DNA of 64,000 bases from Pictodentalium vernedei (GCA_031216915.1 CM062290.1:165435453-165499452), one strand, 5' to 3'; shown: positions 56,401 through 61,269, numbered from the stretch's first letter. Notes: a model not told the origin generated them from the letters alone. Translations and numbers: made by a program.

Positions 56401-58499
56401 ACTGTTTTTAACCCCCATGTTTCCCCAGAGGCGCCAGAATCGATCTCAGATATTCAGAATTCTGAATAAAAAAAATATCCTGGGAAGGGCTCATAATCGT
56501 GGGAGGGAAAACGAACAATTCCACAATTCAAGCGTTATATCGATCTAATACCACCCCCCCCCCCCTCCCTGCCCCCATTTCGAAAATATGAAATGGATTT
56601 TATTATCTATTAGAGGCGTAGCCAGGATTCTATAATCGAGGGGAGCCATTTTTTGGGGGGGGTGGGGGGGGGGGGCAATCATGATATTTGGAAGGTCATT
56701 GTGGGGTTTGCCCCCCCCCCCCCCTCGATTACATTGAAACTGGCATTTACGCTGTCTTGAACTTGCACTCCAAGATTGGGCCTCAAGTAATTGGGAGTAT
56801 TCTAAATCTATTGCTTATTAATTCCAGTCCGCCCACTATACGTATTGTGTATGATAGACACTAATGTGTATAGCGGGCGATTGGAATTAATAACTAATGA
56901 ATTGTTTACGATAATTTGTTCTGGGGAGGTCTAGCCCTACTTAGGCCCCCCCCCCCCCCCACAACGACCTTCCAAATATCATGATCCCCCCCCCCCCCCA
57001 TCCCCCATTAAAGAATCTTGGCTACGCCCCGCAAGATATATAATCATATAAACTTGAAAATTAGGAATATATATCAACTTTCGCCCTTATTACCAGCTGC
57101 AAACGATAGTACACGTATTTCCTTACATTTGGCAGAGTTTATTAATCCAAACTAGGTTTATCCTTTAATTATCGTTATTTGTGTACTCGTGAGGCGGCAA
57201 CGGAGATTTCGAAATCGGCCATGTTTTTGTTTAAATATAAAACAGTAAAAACAATAACCCAGTAATGGCGCCGAAACGAATAGACCTTTTCATCTGTGCA
57301 GAATCGGAATCTCGATCTCATTCGCGCAGAGGAGGTCATTAAACTCGGCCGCATTCGCGGAGAGCAGATTATCAAACCCATTCTGCACAATTGCGATCGA
57401 ATTTCCTATTCCGCATCGATGAAAAGGTCTATTCATTTCGGCGCCATTACCGGGTTATTGTTTTTACTGTTTTATATTTAAACAAAAACATGGCCGATTT
57501 TGAAATCTCCGTTGCCGTCTCACAAGTACACAAATGACGATAATTAAAGGATAAAACCAAGTTTGGATTAATAAACTCTGCCCAAATGTAAGGAAATACG
57601 TGTACTATCGATTGCAGCCAGTAATAAGGGCAAAACTTGATATATATTCCTAATTCCGAGTTTTGAGTTCCCATAAAAACTTGATGGGAACTTTTTCTAT
57701 AGGACTGAATGAGAAGAATCTGAATGTAGAGGGGTAGCCACTACGTTCAGATCACTGAACTGGTTGGTCTGCATGTATACACACATTCACTTTATAAATT
57801 TTGACACAGAAAGGCACAATTTTACTTTTCAATATAATGACCGGAGCTGATTGACATTCTGCAATAACCTTTCAGATCGAACAACCTTAATTTTTAAACT
57901 GACAGTGAGTGACTAGTGTTGTACATGTATCCGATGTATCTAGCGCAGCTAGGGAAGACAAACTCTTGGAGTTTGGACTACATGTTGTCATCGCAGCTAA
58001 ATTATATAATACATGGAACTAAAATTAGCCCGACGGCCATCGGCGTGGAGCCCTCCAACCCCCCCCCCCCCACCCCCACCCTCCAAAGGAAATTGCGCGC
58101 CTTGGCGACTGTACTGTTGTGTAGGCCCAAGCTTGGTAGCTAATAACAAAAGATAAATAACTATAAAAGCCAAAAAAATTTCACCTGGTAGCTGAAATAT
58201 GTGTCTATTTCTTTGTCGCATTTTATAACGCCAGGTTTTAATGAAGTCCGGCTGGACGTACTGCGTATACTTTGACGACCGTACACACTTCCTGGTCGTG
58301 TTTCCCTGTTGAAAGTTGGTCCGGCGAATTTCACCCCTGGATCGTCGCCATTTTTCGCAGCTGCATCTATTTGCAACGTGGCTCCAACAAAATTACCCTC
58401 TTGTGCAGCTTTTTCGTCATCCAGGATGGATTCCGGGGCTTCATCCAGGATGGATTCCGGGGCTGGAACTTTCGTTTTCTGGACTCCTGTTTCAGCCAT
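17061..58499 (-). CDS. TPRG1L: TPRG1/TPRG1L-like protein (hSac2 domain), four-exon gene, 309 residues
   Basis: Exons join as 58499-58185, 33863-33772, 23041-22865 and 17406-17061, all with GT donors and AG acceptors. The phases fit exactly (0, 2, 2), giving 105+30+1+58+1+114 residues. The start ATG lies in a strong context (AAC before, G after). The N-terminal about 95 residues are acidic and Ser/Arg rich. From residue about 130 the sequence follows the TPRG1 family: LLTE-LDHW at 133-140, HGGIQLKW at 199-206, and KWNPWCTDIPWATFSHHP at 217-234. The stop comes after GFFRDRNGICY, which matches the end of the family. The human homologue (about 270 residues, also called Mover) is a presynaptic, synaptic-vesicle-associated regulator of release. 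The family carries an hSac2 domain of unclear enzymatic role. Function here is inferred by homology only. UTR limits are not visible. Confidence 0.92.
17427..17540. repeat. 57-base tandem duplication next to exon 4
   Basis: Two copies of ctgatgtcttaaattgtttt...catgcc(c/g)agatca...aaaatgaatga lie head to tail. They start about 20 bases upstream of the exon 4 splice acceptor, inside intron 3. Confidence 0.85.
17695..17815. mobile_element. Isolated DIRS-like terminus
   Basis: gtaatttgtatatttattatacctaccattgtcctgg, later gaggccgaacac and a c-rich stretch parallel the left end of the 5807-12792 element in order and spacing (gtaatttatat, tacttaccaatgaccc, gggccaaacac, ccccccaatcccc). It appears to be a solo or truncated end of a related family. 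Confidence 0.45.
17816..18224. mobile_element. Family A Helitron-like fragment
   Basis: Two to three tandem units with the A-family phrases tgaacaaacttgaat, taccaaatatgaaag and tctgaagaagat. Neither terminus is present. Confidence 0.65.
18225..18900. repeat. AT-rich minisatellite array, about 95-115-base units
   Basis: About six units are marked by ccaaaattttcaggct (18241, 18351, 18459, 18571 and weaker near 18763, 18880), each with caaaattgaacaaaatgcat and ccaaatttgggtccaaaatt. It lies in intron 3. Confidence 0.75.
19666..19891. mobile_element. TTAA-bounded foldback MITE, M family
   Basis: It begins TTAACCCTTTACCCAACG and ends CGTTGGGTAAAGGGTTAA, a perfect 18-base terminal inverted repeat. 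The arms pair across ccatatcatgtg / cacatgatatgg. Confidence 0.82.
20042..22234 (+). mobile_element. Helitron-like family B element, full length
   Basis: The 5' end is ATGAAAGTGTCAATGACAC (subterminal hairpin gtgtcaatgacac) followed by TAGCTCAACTTGTCAAGACA. The 3' end is a hairpin ending TTGAGCTAA, the reverse complement of that 5' motif. This asymmetric terminal repeat is reported for Helentron-type non-autonomous elements. The core has about five units of about 335 bases (tacaaaatgg near 20454, 20788, 20965, 21303, 21639, 21974). Short frames inside are repeat artefacts. Confidence 0.78.
22129..22188. repeat. GACGGACA/GATGGACG microsatellite
   Basis: An ACGG-type stretch lies just before the 3' hairpin of the family B element. 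Position and motif match the microsatellite reported in pearl-type elements. Confidence 0.85.
22235..22864. other. Intron 3 sequence without recognised element
   Basis: Ordinary intronic sequence between the family B element and exon 3. I see no terminal repeats or exon-like frame. Confidence 0.45.
22865..23041 (-). CDS. TPRG1L: Exon 3 of the TPRG1L-like gene
   Basis: The acceptor is TTTTTCAG before 23041 and the donor is GTAAGT after 22865. The 177 bases encode the rest of E136, residues 137-194 (starting LDHWDCEHEKIILLMEDSL) and two bases of P195. The DHW motif and the following hydrophobic strands match the start of the hSac2-like region in TPRG1 proteins. Confidence 0.93.
23202..23754. 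mobile_element. hAT-type MITE with 8-bp target duplication
   Basis: It begins TAGGGCTGCACGATAT and ends ATACCTTGCAGCCCTA. It is flanked on both sides by CAGTGTAT (23194-23201 and 23755-23762). The 8-bp duplication and TIR sequence are typical of hAT. A TTAA foldback element (23342-23583) is nested inside. Confidence 0.9.
23342..23583. mobile_element. M-family foldback MITE nested in a hAT MITE
   Basis: It runs from TTAACTCAATGCAGATGATA to CCTTGGGTAAAGGGATAA. The arms share the cattggaacgagctc / gagctcgttccaatg centre. The right TTAA has decayed to ATAA. Confidence 0.75.
23930..24480. repeat. Dispersed repeat R, copy 2
   Basis: It is colinear with 16060-16640 (gggaaagagtctggagccc, atgggggct, gcagtaagttttataacaaac, gtctgtagtctctatt). 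The element class is unknown. Confidence 0.55.
24898..25282. mobile_element. Foldback element
   Basis: The left end atcttctgtttctcaggcc is the reverse complement of ggcctgagaaacagattt at the right. The centre is a strong hairpin (cccttgagagcaagaagg / ccttcttgcactcaaggg, 25056-25125). Confidence 0.65.
25370..25620. mobile_element. TTAA-type foldback MITE, M family
   Basis: It begins (A)TAACCCTTTACCTAACG and ends TTAGGTAAAGGGTTAA. The inner palindrome covers ataggttatggcccctcatt and its reverse complement around catcgagc. It is close to the copy at 45453-45703. Confidence 0.8.
25621..26431. other. Intron 2 sequence without recognised element
   Basis: It contains a poly-C run near 26193 and otherwise nothing I can support. 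Confidence 0.4.
26828..27120 (+). pseudogene. hAT transposase N-terminus remnant (BED-type zinc finger)
   Basis: From the ATG the frame gives FFGFESDGNSKSKDDSQAICHLCEK (listed here in part), then after a stop and shift HLKTH and HPSAYSKLE. CxxC followed by the HLKTH/HPSAY region is the layout of BED zinc fingers in hAT transposases (ZBED-like). At least three stops or shifts break it. A lysine/arginine-rich tail follows. Confidence 0.75.
27343..29104 (+). mobile_element. Helitron-like family A element, complete
   Basis: The 5' end is ACAAGAGGCCCCAGAGGGCC (small hairpin aggcccc/gggcct) followed by GTGCTCACCTGAC. There are six to seven tandem units of about 150-175 bases and a unique tail shared with 790-1461. 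A stretch of gacggacgacggacgac and the 3' hairpin CACCCTGACTTACAGTCAGGTGAGCTAA complete it. GCTCACCTGAC at the 5' side is the reverse complement of the 3' end. It is nested in the hAT element. Confidence 0.8.
29650..29928. mobile_element. Degenerate S-family MITE
   Basis: It contains the S-family centre (ttcgctggccatataggcagccaagac, then ggaaaccactgccaagg). The TTAA ends are decayed; the right end is near gtgttaaat. Confidence 0.5.
29944..30712. mobile_element. hAT-like element with CAGGCCT termini
   Basis: It begins CAGGCCTCGACCATTC and ends GAATTGTCAAGGCCTG on inverted strands. The flanks share only taaat, so the target duplication is unclear. It contains a palindromic MITE (30141-30251) and three diverged units of about 32-60 bases with gctgccaacagaag (30360-30520). 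Confidence 0.55.
30141..30251. mobile_element. Palindromic MITE, 111 bases
   Basis: AGTCCAAACATGGCCTGAA at the left and TTCAGGCCATGTTTTGACT at the right. The arms continue through ggtttggtacgtc / gacgtaccaaacc. A half copy is at 46105-46162. Confidence 0.75.
30780..31018 (-). mobile_element. Short tRNA-derived SINE
   Basis: On the minus strand it has the A-box-like GGTGGCTTAGTGTTTATGG, the B-box-like CAGTTCGATCCC, the same core (CCTTGGCAAGGCACTTTA) as the longer SINE, then GAAAGTGTCGTTTAAC and a TAAA-rich tail. It lacks the long middle body of the 13853 copy, so it is a different subfamily. Confidence 0.82.
31573..31710. repeat. Strong hairpin with 60-base arms
   Basis: ctcctcagaaacagaagtta pairs with taacttctgtttctgaggag. 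The arms continue to gcggtgc / gcaccgc around an 18-base loop. It lies inside the small DIRS-like element. Confidence 0.85.
32052..33144. mobile_element. TIR element (hAT-like) nested in the small DIRS-like element
   Basis: The ends are inverted copies: CAGGGGGGGGTCAGG...gcagacactaggcc at the left, ggcctagtgtttgg...CCCCCCCTG at the right. CCTGGTC directly flanks both sides (32045-32051, 33145-33151), a 7-base direct repeat. It is near the 8 expected for hAT. No transposase was seen. Confidence 0.65.
33772..33863 (-). CDS. TPRG1L: Exon 2 of the TPRG1L-like gene
   Basis: The acceptor CTTCTTCAG follows a pyrimidine-rich tract and the donor is GTAAGT. The 92 bases encode residues 106-135 (GNTFETAVAECKKL... 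to GAYLLT) plus two bases of E136. This corresponds to the region just before the DHW motif in TPRG1 proteins. The exon has only about 41 bases of intron on each side before transposon sequence starts. Confidence 0.92.
34065..34978. mobile_element. TTAA-bounded long palindrome, 914 bases
   Basis: It begins TTAAGGGGCTAT and ends ATAGCCCCTTAA. Arms of about 280-300 bases are reverse complements. The right arm carries about 19 extra bases near 34815-34833. A degenerate right-half relative lies at about 60810-61030. TTAA ends suggest piggyBac- or Kolobok-type mobilisation (inference). Confidence 0.8.
35560..36191 (+). mobile_element. Deletion derivative of a piggyBac transposon
   Basis: It begins TTAACCCTTTCGCTGCT and ends AGCAGCGAAGGGGTTAA, a TTAA duplication with matching TIRs. 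It carries a short piggyBac-like N-terminal reading frame (35821-35937). The catalytic core is absent. Confidence 0.8.
35821..35937 (+). pseudogene. piggyBac transposase N-terminal fragment, 38 codons
   Basis: It reads MSMSKRLYTTEEVVAELYAD and continues into an acidic serine stretch ending SDFSDSD before a TAA. An N-terminal MSKR-L-(T)EEV segment followed by Ser/Asp repeats is typical of piggyBac transposases. After the stop the frame continues EGSSD, suggesting the stop is a mutation. The DDD catalytic domain is deleted. Confidence 0.7.
36530..36786. mobile_element. TA-flanked palindromic MITE (Tc1/mariner-like)
   Basis: The ends CAGTTCGTGGAGAGTG and CACTCTCCACGTACTG are inverted copies flanked by TA. 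The centre is tttcagccaatggacctccg and its complement. Confidence 0.75.
36983..37193. repeat. Tandem duplication (about 105 bases) across the right end of the hAT element
   Basis: gtatcattctcaatactggt...aacaagcaagctatc occurs twice in a row. Each copy contains the hAT terminus GCAGAGCTA, the target duplicate AGTGTACA and flanking DNA. Confidence 0.9.
37557..37618. repeat. Hairpin with 25-base arms
   Basis: ataaccagaaaagtgggact pairs with agtcacactttctggttat. The arms close around ccctgtgcaaggcacaggg. A related segment is near 37434-37500. Confidence 0.75.
37641..37954. mobile_element. TA-flanked MITE (Tc1/mariner-like)
   Basis: CAGTTAAAACTAGAAGTCCT at the left and AGGACTTCTAGTTTTAACTG at the right, flanked by TA. 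It shares the centre tttcagccaatggccctccgg with the element at 36530. Confidence 0.85.
38366..39480 (+). mobile_element. Helitron-like family C element, 3'-truncated
   Basis: It starts ATGAAAGTGTCAGTGACACT and carries about five units of about 140-145 bases (caagttacaatgaaatccct). It ends abruptly in agcttatct, where the 3' hairpin should continue (compare 49213-49243). The Penelope-like element begins there. Confidence 0.72.
39559..41374 (+). mobile_element. Helitron-like family B element inserted in a pseudo-LTR
   Basis: It has the same ends as 20042-22234 (ATGAAAGTGTCAATGACAC; 3' hairpin ending TTGAGCTAA) and very similar core units, with one unit fewer. The flanks gtatgtaaat and atgacctgacc are contiguous in the other pseudo-LTR (44654-44678), which is therefore an unoccupied paralogous site. 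Confidence 0.85.
41375..41945 (-). repeat. Downstream pseudo-LTR of the Penelope-like element (main part)
   Basis: It is colinear with 44668-45247: aggtcttagtttgttttata, gttggcggttg, ttctgttccagccacag, ccccacattcactaacc, a poly-G run, gtggtattcttac and ggaggcataca. Confidence 0.85.
41379..41421 (-). ncRNA. Decayed hammerhead ribozyme
   Basis: This is the counterpart of 44670-44712. Stem I (GACCT/AGGTC) is retained and stem II has better pairing (GTTCTA/TAGAAC). The core is changed from CTGATGA to CTGACCA and the GAAA motif is lost, so cleavage is not expected. Confidence 0.6.
42126..42542 (-). pseudogene. C2H2 zinc-finger reading frame inside the Penelope-like element
   Basis: From an ATG at 42542 the frame gives two adjacent C2H2 fingers: CNIC-x12-H-x4-H (CNICGACYKQCQSLQRHNRV..., listed in part) and CTNC-x12-H-x5-H. 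One in-frame TAG lies in the linker between them (42459-42461). About 70 more residues follow (MADRTQPKTNHMD..., Pro/Thr rich, no known domain). It starts 45 bases downstream of the end of the preceding PLE frame on the same strand and before the downstream pseudo-LTR. C2H2 fingers bind nucleic acid. Whether they belong to the PLE or were acquired by it is not known. Confidence 0.7.
42587..42790 (-). pseudogene. C-terminal segment of the Penelope-like ORF
   Basis: It reads RRLPLQIQWIYKLRMFGPKG. A W-x2-KL-x3-P-x-G pattern is usual at the very C-terminus of PLE proteins, after the GIY-YIG domain. A hAT element separates it from the reverse transcriptase. No GIY-YIG core is visible between the two, so that domain is either deleted or was never present. 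Confidence 0.6.
42791..43739. mobile_element. hAT-like element inserted in the PLE coding region
   Basis: It begins CGGGGACCAGCC and ends GGCTGGTCCCTG, flanked by CTCCTTCC (42783-42790) and CTCCTTAC (43740-43747). That is an 8-bp target duplication with one mismatch. It contains a smaller TIR element (43047-43259) and a poly-G run. No transposase is present. Confidence 0.8.
43047..43259. mobile_element. Small hAT-like MITE nested in a hAT element
   Basis: CAGGGCTCGCCTTGAGT and ACTCAAGGCAAGCCCTG form a 17-base TIR with one mismatch. TATTTT flanks both sides (6 bases). The interior is dominated by tcggggcc / ggccccga-type blocks. Confidence 0.75.
43741..44276 (-). pseudogene. Penelope-like reverse transcriptase fragment
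   Basis: The minus frame begins near GHFNLLKIALHCTNFKFDG and reaches the catalytic YLHFIDDIILIW (FIDD at 44118-44129). It continues FTIKSSGESVTFLDV and FRKPTDTHIYL, then after a stop IQLIRVKRICND. This order (FDG-x-YLQ, IDD, FLDV, RKPTDTH-YL, LR-x-KRIC) is that of Penelope-like elements. The segment between YLQV and the IDD motif is shortened, stops and shifts are present, and the N-terminal half is missing. Confidence 0.85.
44594..45247 (-). repeat. Upstream pseudo-LTR of the Penelope-like element
   Basis: This direct repeat of 39481-39558 plus 41375-41945 starts ttttacctgcagatatgcat and ends ggaggcataca. It carries the hammerhead motif (44670-44712) and a poly-G run of about 29 bases (45049-45077). 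Confidence 0.85.
44670..44712 (-). ncRNA. Type I hammerhead ribozyme motif with minimal stem III
   Basis: On the minus strand: stem I strand GACCT, core CTGATGA, stem II GTT...AAC with a 10-base loop, then GAAA. Next comes C-TG-G (a one-pair stem III with a two-base loop), the cleavage triplet GTC, and stem I return strand AGGTC. All invariant core bases are present. Penelope-like elements of animals are known to carry type I hammerheads with very short stem III, which act in dimers. Activity here is not shown. Confidence 0.8.
45338..45421. mobile_element. hAT-like terminus fragment
   Basis: The sequence ends gattaatcagttgaccgtttcagctcta. Its complement starts TAGAGCTGAAACGGTC, like common hAT ends. 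No partner end was found. Confidence 0.4.
45453..45703. mobile_element. TTAA-bounded foldback MITE, M family
   Basis: It begins TTAACCCTTTAGCTAAC and ends GTTGGATAAAGGGTTAA. The inner palindrome runs ataggttatggcctctcatt to aatgaggggtcataacctac around cctgacga. Confidence 0.82.
45704..46560. other. Intron 1 sequence with one MITE half
   Basis: It contains a half copy of the 30141 MITE at 46105-46162 (tggtttggttcgtcctt, ctttcaggccatgtttgg) and a small poly-C run. Otherwise no feature is supported. Confidence 0.45.
46561..49243 (+). mobile_element. Helitron-like family C element with about 16 tandem units
   Basis: The 5' end is ATGAAAGTGTCAATGACACT then TAGCTTAACTTG. The 3' end is the hairpin tagcttatcttgacgttgtc...AAGTTAAGCTAA, whose end is the reverse complement of the 5' motif. 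About 16 repeats marked by aagttacaatgaaatcc are spaced mostly 135-149 bases apart (46861 to 48957). Alternating consensus types (accaagttac versus atgaagttac) suggest units expanded as larger multimers. Confidence 0.8.
49244..50298. other. Mostly unannotated intron 1 sequence
   Basis: A hAT-like right terminus (agtcgacagttagtcaac...cgctacaaccctag) is at about 49618-49668. A CAGGGCAGATTTCATGG terminus at 50087 may pair with GAAATCTGCATGCCTG ending at 53386, but the flanks do not match. Nothing else was supported. Confidence 0.35.
50299..52500. mobile_element. Long-TIR transposon (possibly Mutator-like), non-coding
   Basis: The inverted ends are about 150 bases: GGTGTGCCTAAGCACCGCAG at the left, CGGTGTTTAGGCACACC at the right. 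Pairing extends through cccaatgagcgaatattgtt and cgataagtgaccagtga. The flanks CATTTTGCT (50290-50298) and CATTGTGCT (52502-52510) are a 9-base near-duplication. A smaller TIR element (about 51353-52030, caggcatgggtatttcatgg versus tttgaaatcctcatgcc) and a poly-G-rich ggcgtagcc fragment (52205-52260) are nested. Confidence 0.65.
53672..54856. mobile_element. hAT-type element with 8-bp target duplication
   Basis: It begins CAGGGTTGGGGTATTCGTAT and ends CGCCCCATGCCTG. CTACTTGC flanks both sides perfectly (53664-53671, 54857-54864). Both ends contain many tattcgtattc / gaatacaaata repeats. Inside are a SINE tail fragment (54236-54302) and a decayed relative of the TA-flanked MITEs (near 54340-54640). 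No transposase is present. Confidence 0.9.
54857..55589. other. Intron 1 sequence without recognised element
   Basis: No exon-like frames or terminal repeats were recognised. Confidence 0.4.
55590..56133. mobile_element. Foldback element with about 165-base arms
   Basis: AACACTTTTTGCTGGTAAAA at the left pairs with TTTTTACCGGCAAAAAGTTG at the right. The arms continue to taagtattgtttgttttatt / aataaaacaaacaatactta. About 200 unique bases lie between (55768-55967). Confidence 0.8.
56612..57029. mobile_element. TIR element with ggcgtagcc ends
   Basis: GGCGTAGCCAGGATTCT and AGAATCTTGGCTACGCC are inverted ends, each followed inward by poly-G/poly-C runs and tatttggaaggtc / gaccttccaaata. A central hairpin (tattaattccagtccgccc... 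/ ...gggcgattggaattaata) covers 56815-56893. Target duplication is unclear. Confidence 0.7.
57059..57657. mobile_element. Large palindromic foldback element, about 245-base arms
   Basis: The left arm (ttaggaatatatatcaactt onward) is the reverse complement of the right arm (ending gatatatattcctaa). It includes taatggcgccgaaacgaata versus tattcatttcggcgccatta. The loop of about 100 bases is centred near 57357. It lies in intron 1 about 530 bases from exon 1. Confidence 0.85.
58185..58499 (-). CDS. TPRG1L: Exon 1 (first coding exon) of the TPRG1L-like gene
   Basis: It runs from the ATG at 58497-58499 (context CAAACATGG) to a GTGAAA donor after TACCAG. It encodes residues 1-105, starting MAETGVQKTKVPAPESILDE and ending EIDTYFSYQ. 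The first about 95 residues are acidic then Ser/Arg/Thr rich and probably disordered. The DTYFSYQ end aligns with the KEYFVFRP-like segment of vertebrate TPRG1L just before the conserved domain. The open frame extends seven codons upstream without an ATG. Confidence 0.9.
58417..58464 (-). repeat. In-frame 24-base tandem duplication in exon 1
   Basis: tcatccaggatggattccgg plus ggct occurs twice without a mismatch, encoding APESILDE followed by APESILDD (the last codon differs at the junction). The copies are identical, so it is recent or possibly polymorphic. Confidence 0.9.
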
Positions 58500-58527
58500 G
58501 TTTGAAATTATGATAAACAAGTGCGGG

Positions 58528-58535
58528 TGACGTCA
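58528..58535. promoter_or_regulatory. Consensus CRE (TGACGTCA)
   Basis: A perfect palindromic cAMP response element lies 29 bases upstream of the start codon, in a short CpG-containing stretch (tgacgtcaaagtcgcgtgcg). Given the position it could act in a compact promoter or lie in the 5' UTR. Function is not shown. Confidence 0.5.
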
Positions 58536-58601
58536 AAGTCGCGTGCGAGTTACACACCTTTGATTATTTGTTTTGATGAGTCCATGACACGTGGTTACAA
58601 G

Positions 58602-61269
58602 GGTATCGGGACAATCATGCCCACGGCAACTCGTATCAGTCAAGTCGTACCCAAAATTGGACGACTCGTACCCATTTTCGGCTGGACAACTCGTACCCAC
58701 AGTTGGACAACTCGTACCCAAGGTTGGACAACTCGTATCTACAGTTGATCAACATGTACCTGGTCTTTAATTGTATGGGCGAAGGCGAAAATTGGCTGAA
58801 GGACTTGAGAAGATGAGTGTCTGCTTTCAATGGGTGTGCATAAAGGCAAAGACTTTCCATTTTTAGCATTTATCTCAGTAGAACAGTCTGAACAGACTTC
58901 GCCGAAAGTCAATTTCGTCGGTATGAACATTTCATCAAAAGAGCAATTCAAAGGAAACAGGAAATATTGAAATTATATATGAATACAGTGGTGTAGATGC
59001 GGGAGACGACCCCACCCCCATCCCCCCCCCCCAAAATCGGGTAATCTTTGGCTCTTCGTTAAACGTCTGGGGGCTTTTCTGCGTCATATTTTGTTGTACA
59101 GGTAGCCAGTGGCGGATACAGGAATTCTCAAAGGGGGGGGGGGCGGATCGTGCAGATGCCGAAGGCACGAGCTTTTGTAGGGGGGTCTGGGGGGGGGGGG
59201 GGGGTTCTCCCCCCAGAAAGTTTTTGGAAATGAGCGACCAAATGGGGCATTCTGGTGGTTTCTGGGGTGGAAATCCTCTTGAATTTTTGAACGGCTAATT
59301 AATACTTTTTAAACAGCATGTTTCAGAATTTCAAATTCTGACATACGTTCAAGACAGAATTAGAAAATTTGAAATATGCTCTTCAGATCCGTTTACCATA
59401 ATGCTGTATTTTGGACACATTGTTTACAGTCATAACCGACTTAACCTCAGGAGAACATTGCGATCTGCCAGCGTTTGAAAGTTTTCAGCAGTCAGCCCTC
59501 TAGGCTTAGGTACGCCATGACTATGCCAATTAAGATCCTGACCCATAACTGACATAGCCATGGGGTACCTGAGGCTAGGGGCATGTAACACCACAAAATC
59601 ATGCTGTGTCGGTGACGCTATAAATGGAGGCGACCAGTAGATATATTTTGCATAATTTCAACGGTATATTTGTTTTCCATAGCCAATGGTGATGGAGGAA
59701 ATAAATGTCGTTGTATGTTTTTACTTCAATTCATGTATTGTCCCCAAATGAAAATCCTGGATACGCCCTACATACGAGACAAACACGAGCTAAAGGGGGG
59801 GGGGGACCGCCCCCCCCCCCCCCTCTGTATCCGCCATTGCAGGTAGCCATACCCAGCATTTCACGTATTGAGGGGTTAACGCAAAATCAGATGCGATCGG
59901 GGCTCATTCCCCCCACATACCCCACCCCTTCATTGGTTGAAGGATTAAAGCTATGTCTGACGCGATCGGGGCCCATCAGAAGTCCCTTTCATGGTCAAAT
60001 TACATCTATATAGACCTGTGCCAATTTTTGAGAGAGATAGAGAGAGAGATTCACTTGTATAGTCCAATTGCAAATCTTACAAAAATGCTAATTATCATTC
60101 AATTTTCATGATTGTCATGGAAGATAATTGTTAGAAAAACACACCTCCCAACTGGAAGATTAACTTAATTGGCCATAATAATATGCACAGATAATTGGAA
60201 GAAAATTAAACACCAATCGACTATAAGGTAATAGATGATGATAGAAAATAATTCTTCATGATCTCACACCTGTCACTGCCGGGTAAGTCTAAATTAAATG
60301 ACTGTCGAGTTTTTCAGGTGTGTCGGGGTTGACCATTAAATTTCCGACAGAAATCAGTTGATGCGAGCTGGTGGACTCATAGAGAGAGATGTATTAGAGC
60401 TTTTTACTTGGATTTTTTTAAATGAACATCATTTGTGATCTTGTTGATTCAGTCTATCACTGGTCATTGTTTGGCGTTTTCTTCCGAGCGGGTAAATGTG
60501 CTACGCTTTAAGTACAAAATCCGACTGTACTCTCAATTTACAATGAAATCCTTTCTCGCCTGACCGGAGTGGCGCCTCACCAGTGATGTAACTTTGCCAC
60601 ACGAAAAATAATCTAAATGTGGAGAGTGGCATTATTAATTAGGAAAGGCAAGAGTTAAGACGACGAAGGCTATGGTTTTCACCTTGATAATTTGCAGAGC
60701 TTGGTCCTGGATGCAAGGCCTTTTAGTTTTTTCCAGTACTCTATTTCCCAATATTGAAGCGCAGAAACTGGGTGTCGGGGTTGGGGGGGGGGGGGGGCAT
60801 TCAGCCCGGTTCTCGTACGAATACGATTGCAGACTTCCAGGAACCACTGGTGCCTGCAGGAACCACTGGTGCCTGCTTTTAACAAAGTACAGTCAATGAA
60901 CAGTTTCCTGTTCTGTGTATCACAGCCGTCATTTAGACGTAAAATTTGTGTATATTTCATTCATATTCGTGGAATATCTGACGAAGGAATTTCAAAGTAA
61001 ACTGATTTCCAATACTATTATAGCACCTTAAACGGATCAAACAAAAGCAAAAAAACCGCTTCTATAGTTCTTAGGCCATTAACTGCCTTCGCCCATACAA
61101 TTAAACACCAAGTACAAGTTGACCAGCCATGGGTACGAGTTGTCCAACCTTGGGTACGAGTTGTCCAATTGTGGGTACGAGTTGTCCAGCTAAAAATGGG
61201 TACGAGTCGTCCAATTTTGGGTACGACTTGACTGGTACGAGTTGCCGTGGGTACGATTGTCTAGAAACC
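58602..61269. mobile_element. DNA transposon with repeat-bearing TIRs and 8-bp target duplication, upstream of the host gene
   Basis: GTTACAAG flanks both sides (58594-58601, 61270-61277). The TIRs of about 185 bases (58602-58787 and 61078-61269) contain four to five units of 21 bases (ggacaactcgtacccacagtt type), inverted between the two ends. The interior has no recognisable transposase. A hAT element (59107-59839) is nested. The superfamily is uncertain. Confidence 0.82.
59107..59839. mobile_element. hAT-type non-autonomous element with perfect 8-bp target duplication
   Basis: It begins CAGTGGCGGATACAGGAATT and ends CTGTATCCGCCATTG. CAGGTAGC flanks both sides (59099-59106, 59840-59847). 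Poly-G and poly-C runs lie just inside each end. No transposase is present. Confidence 0.92.

Noticed and set aside
58500..58520. Upstream extension of the exon 1 frame
   Set aside because: The open frame extends seven codons but has no ATG. The ATG at 58497-58499 has a strong context and is preferred.
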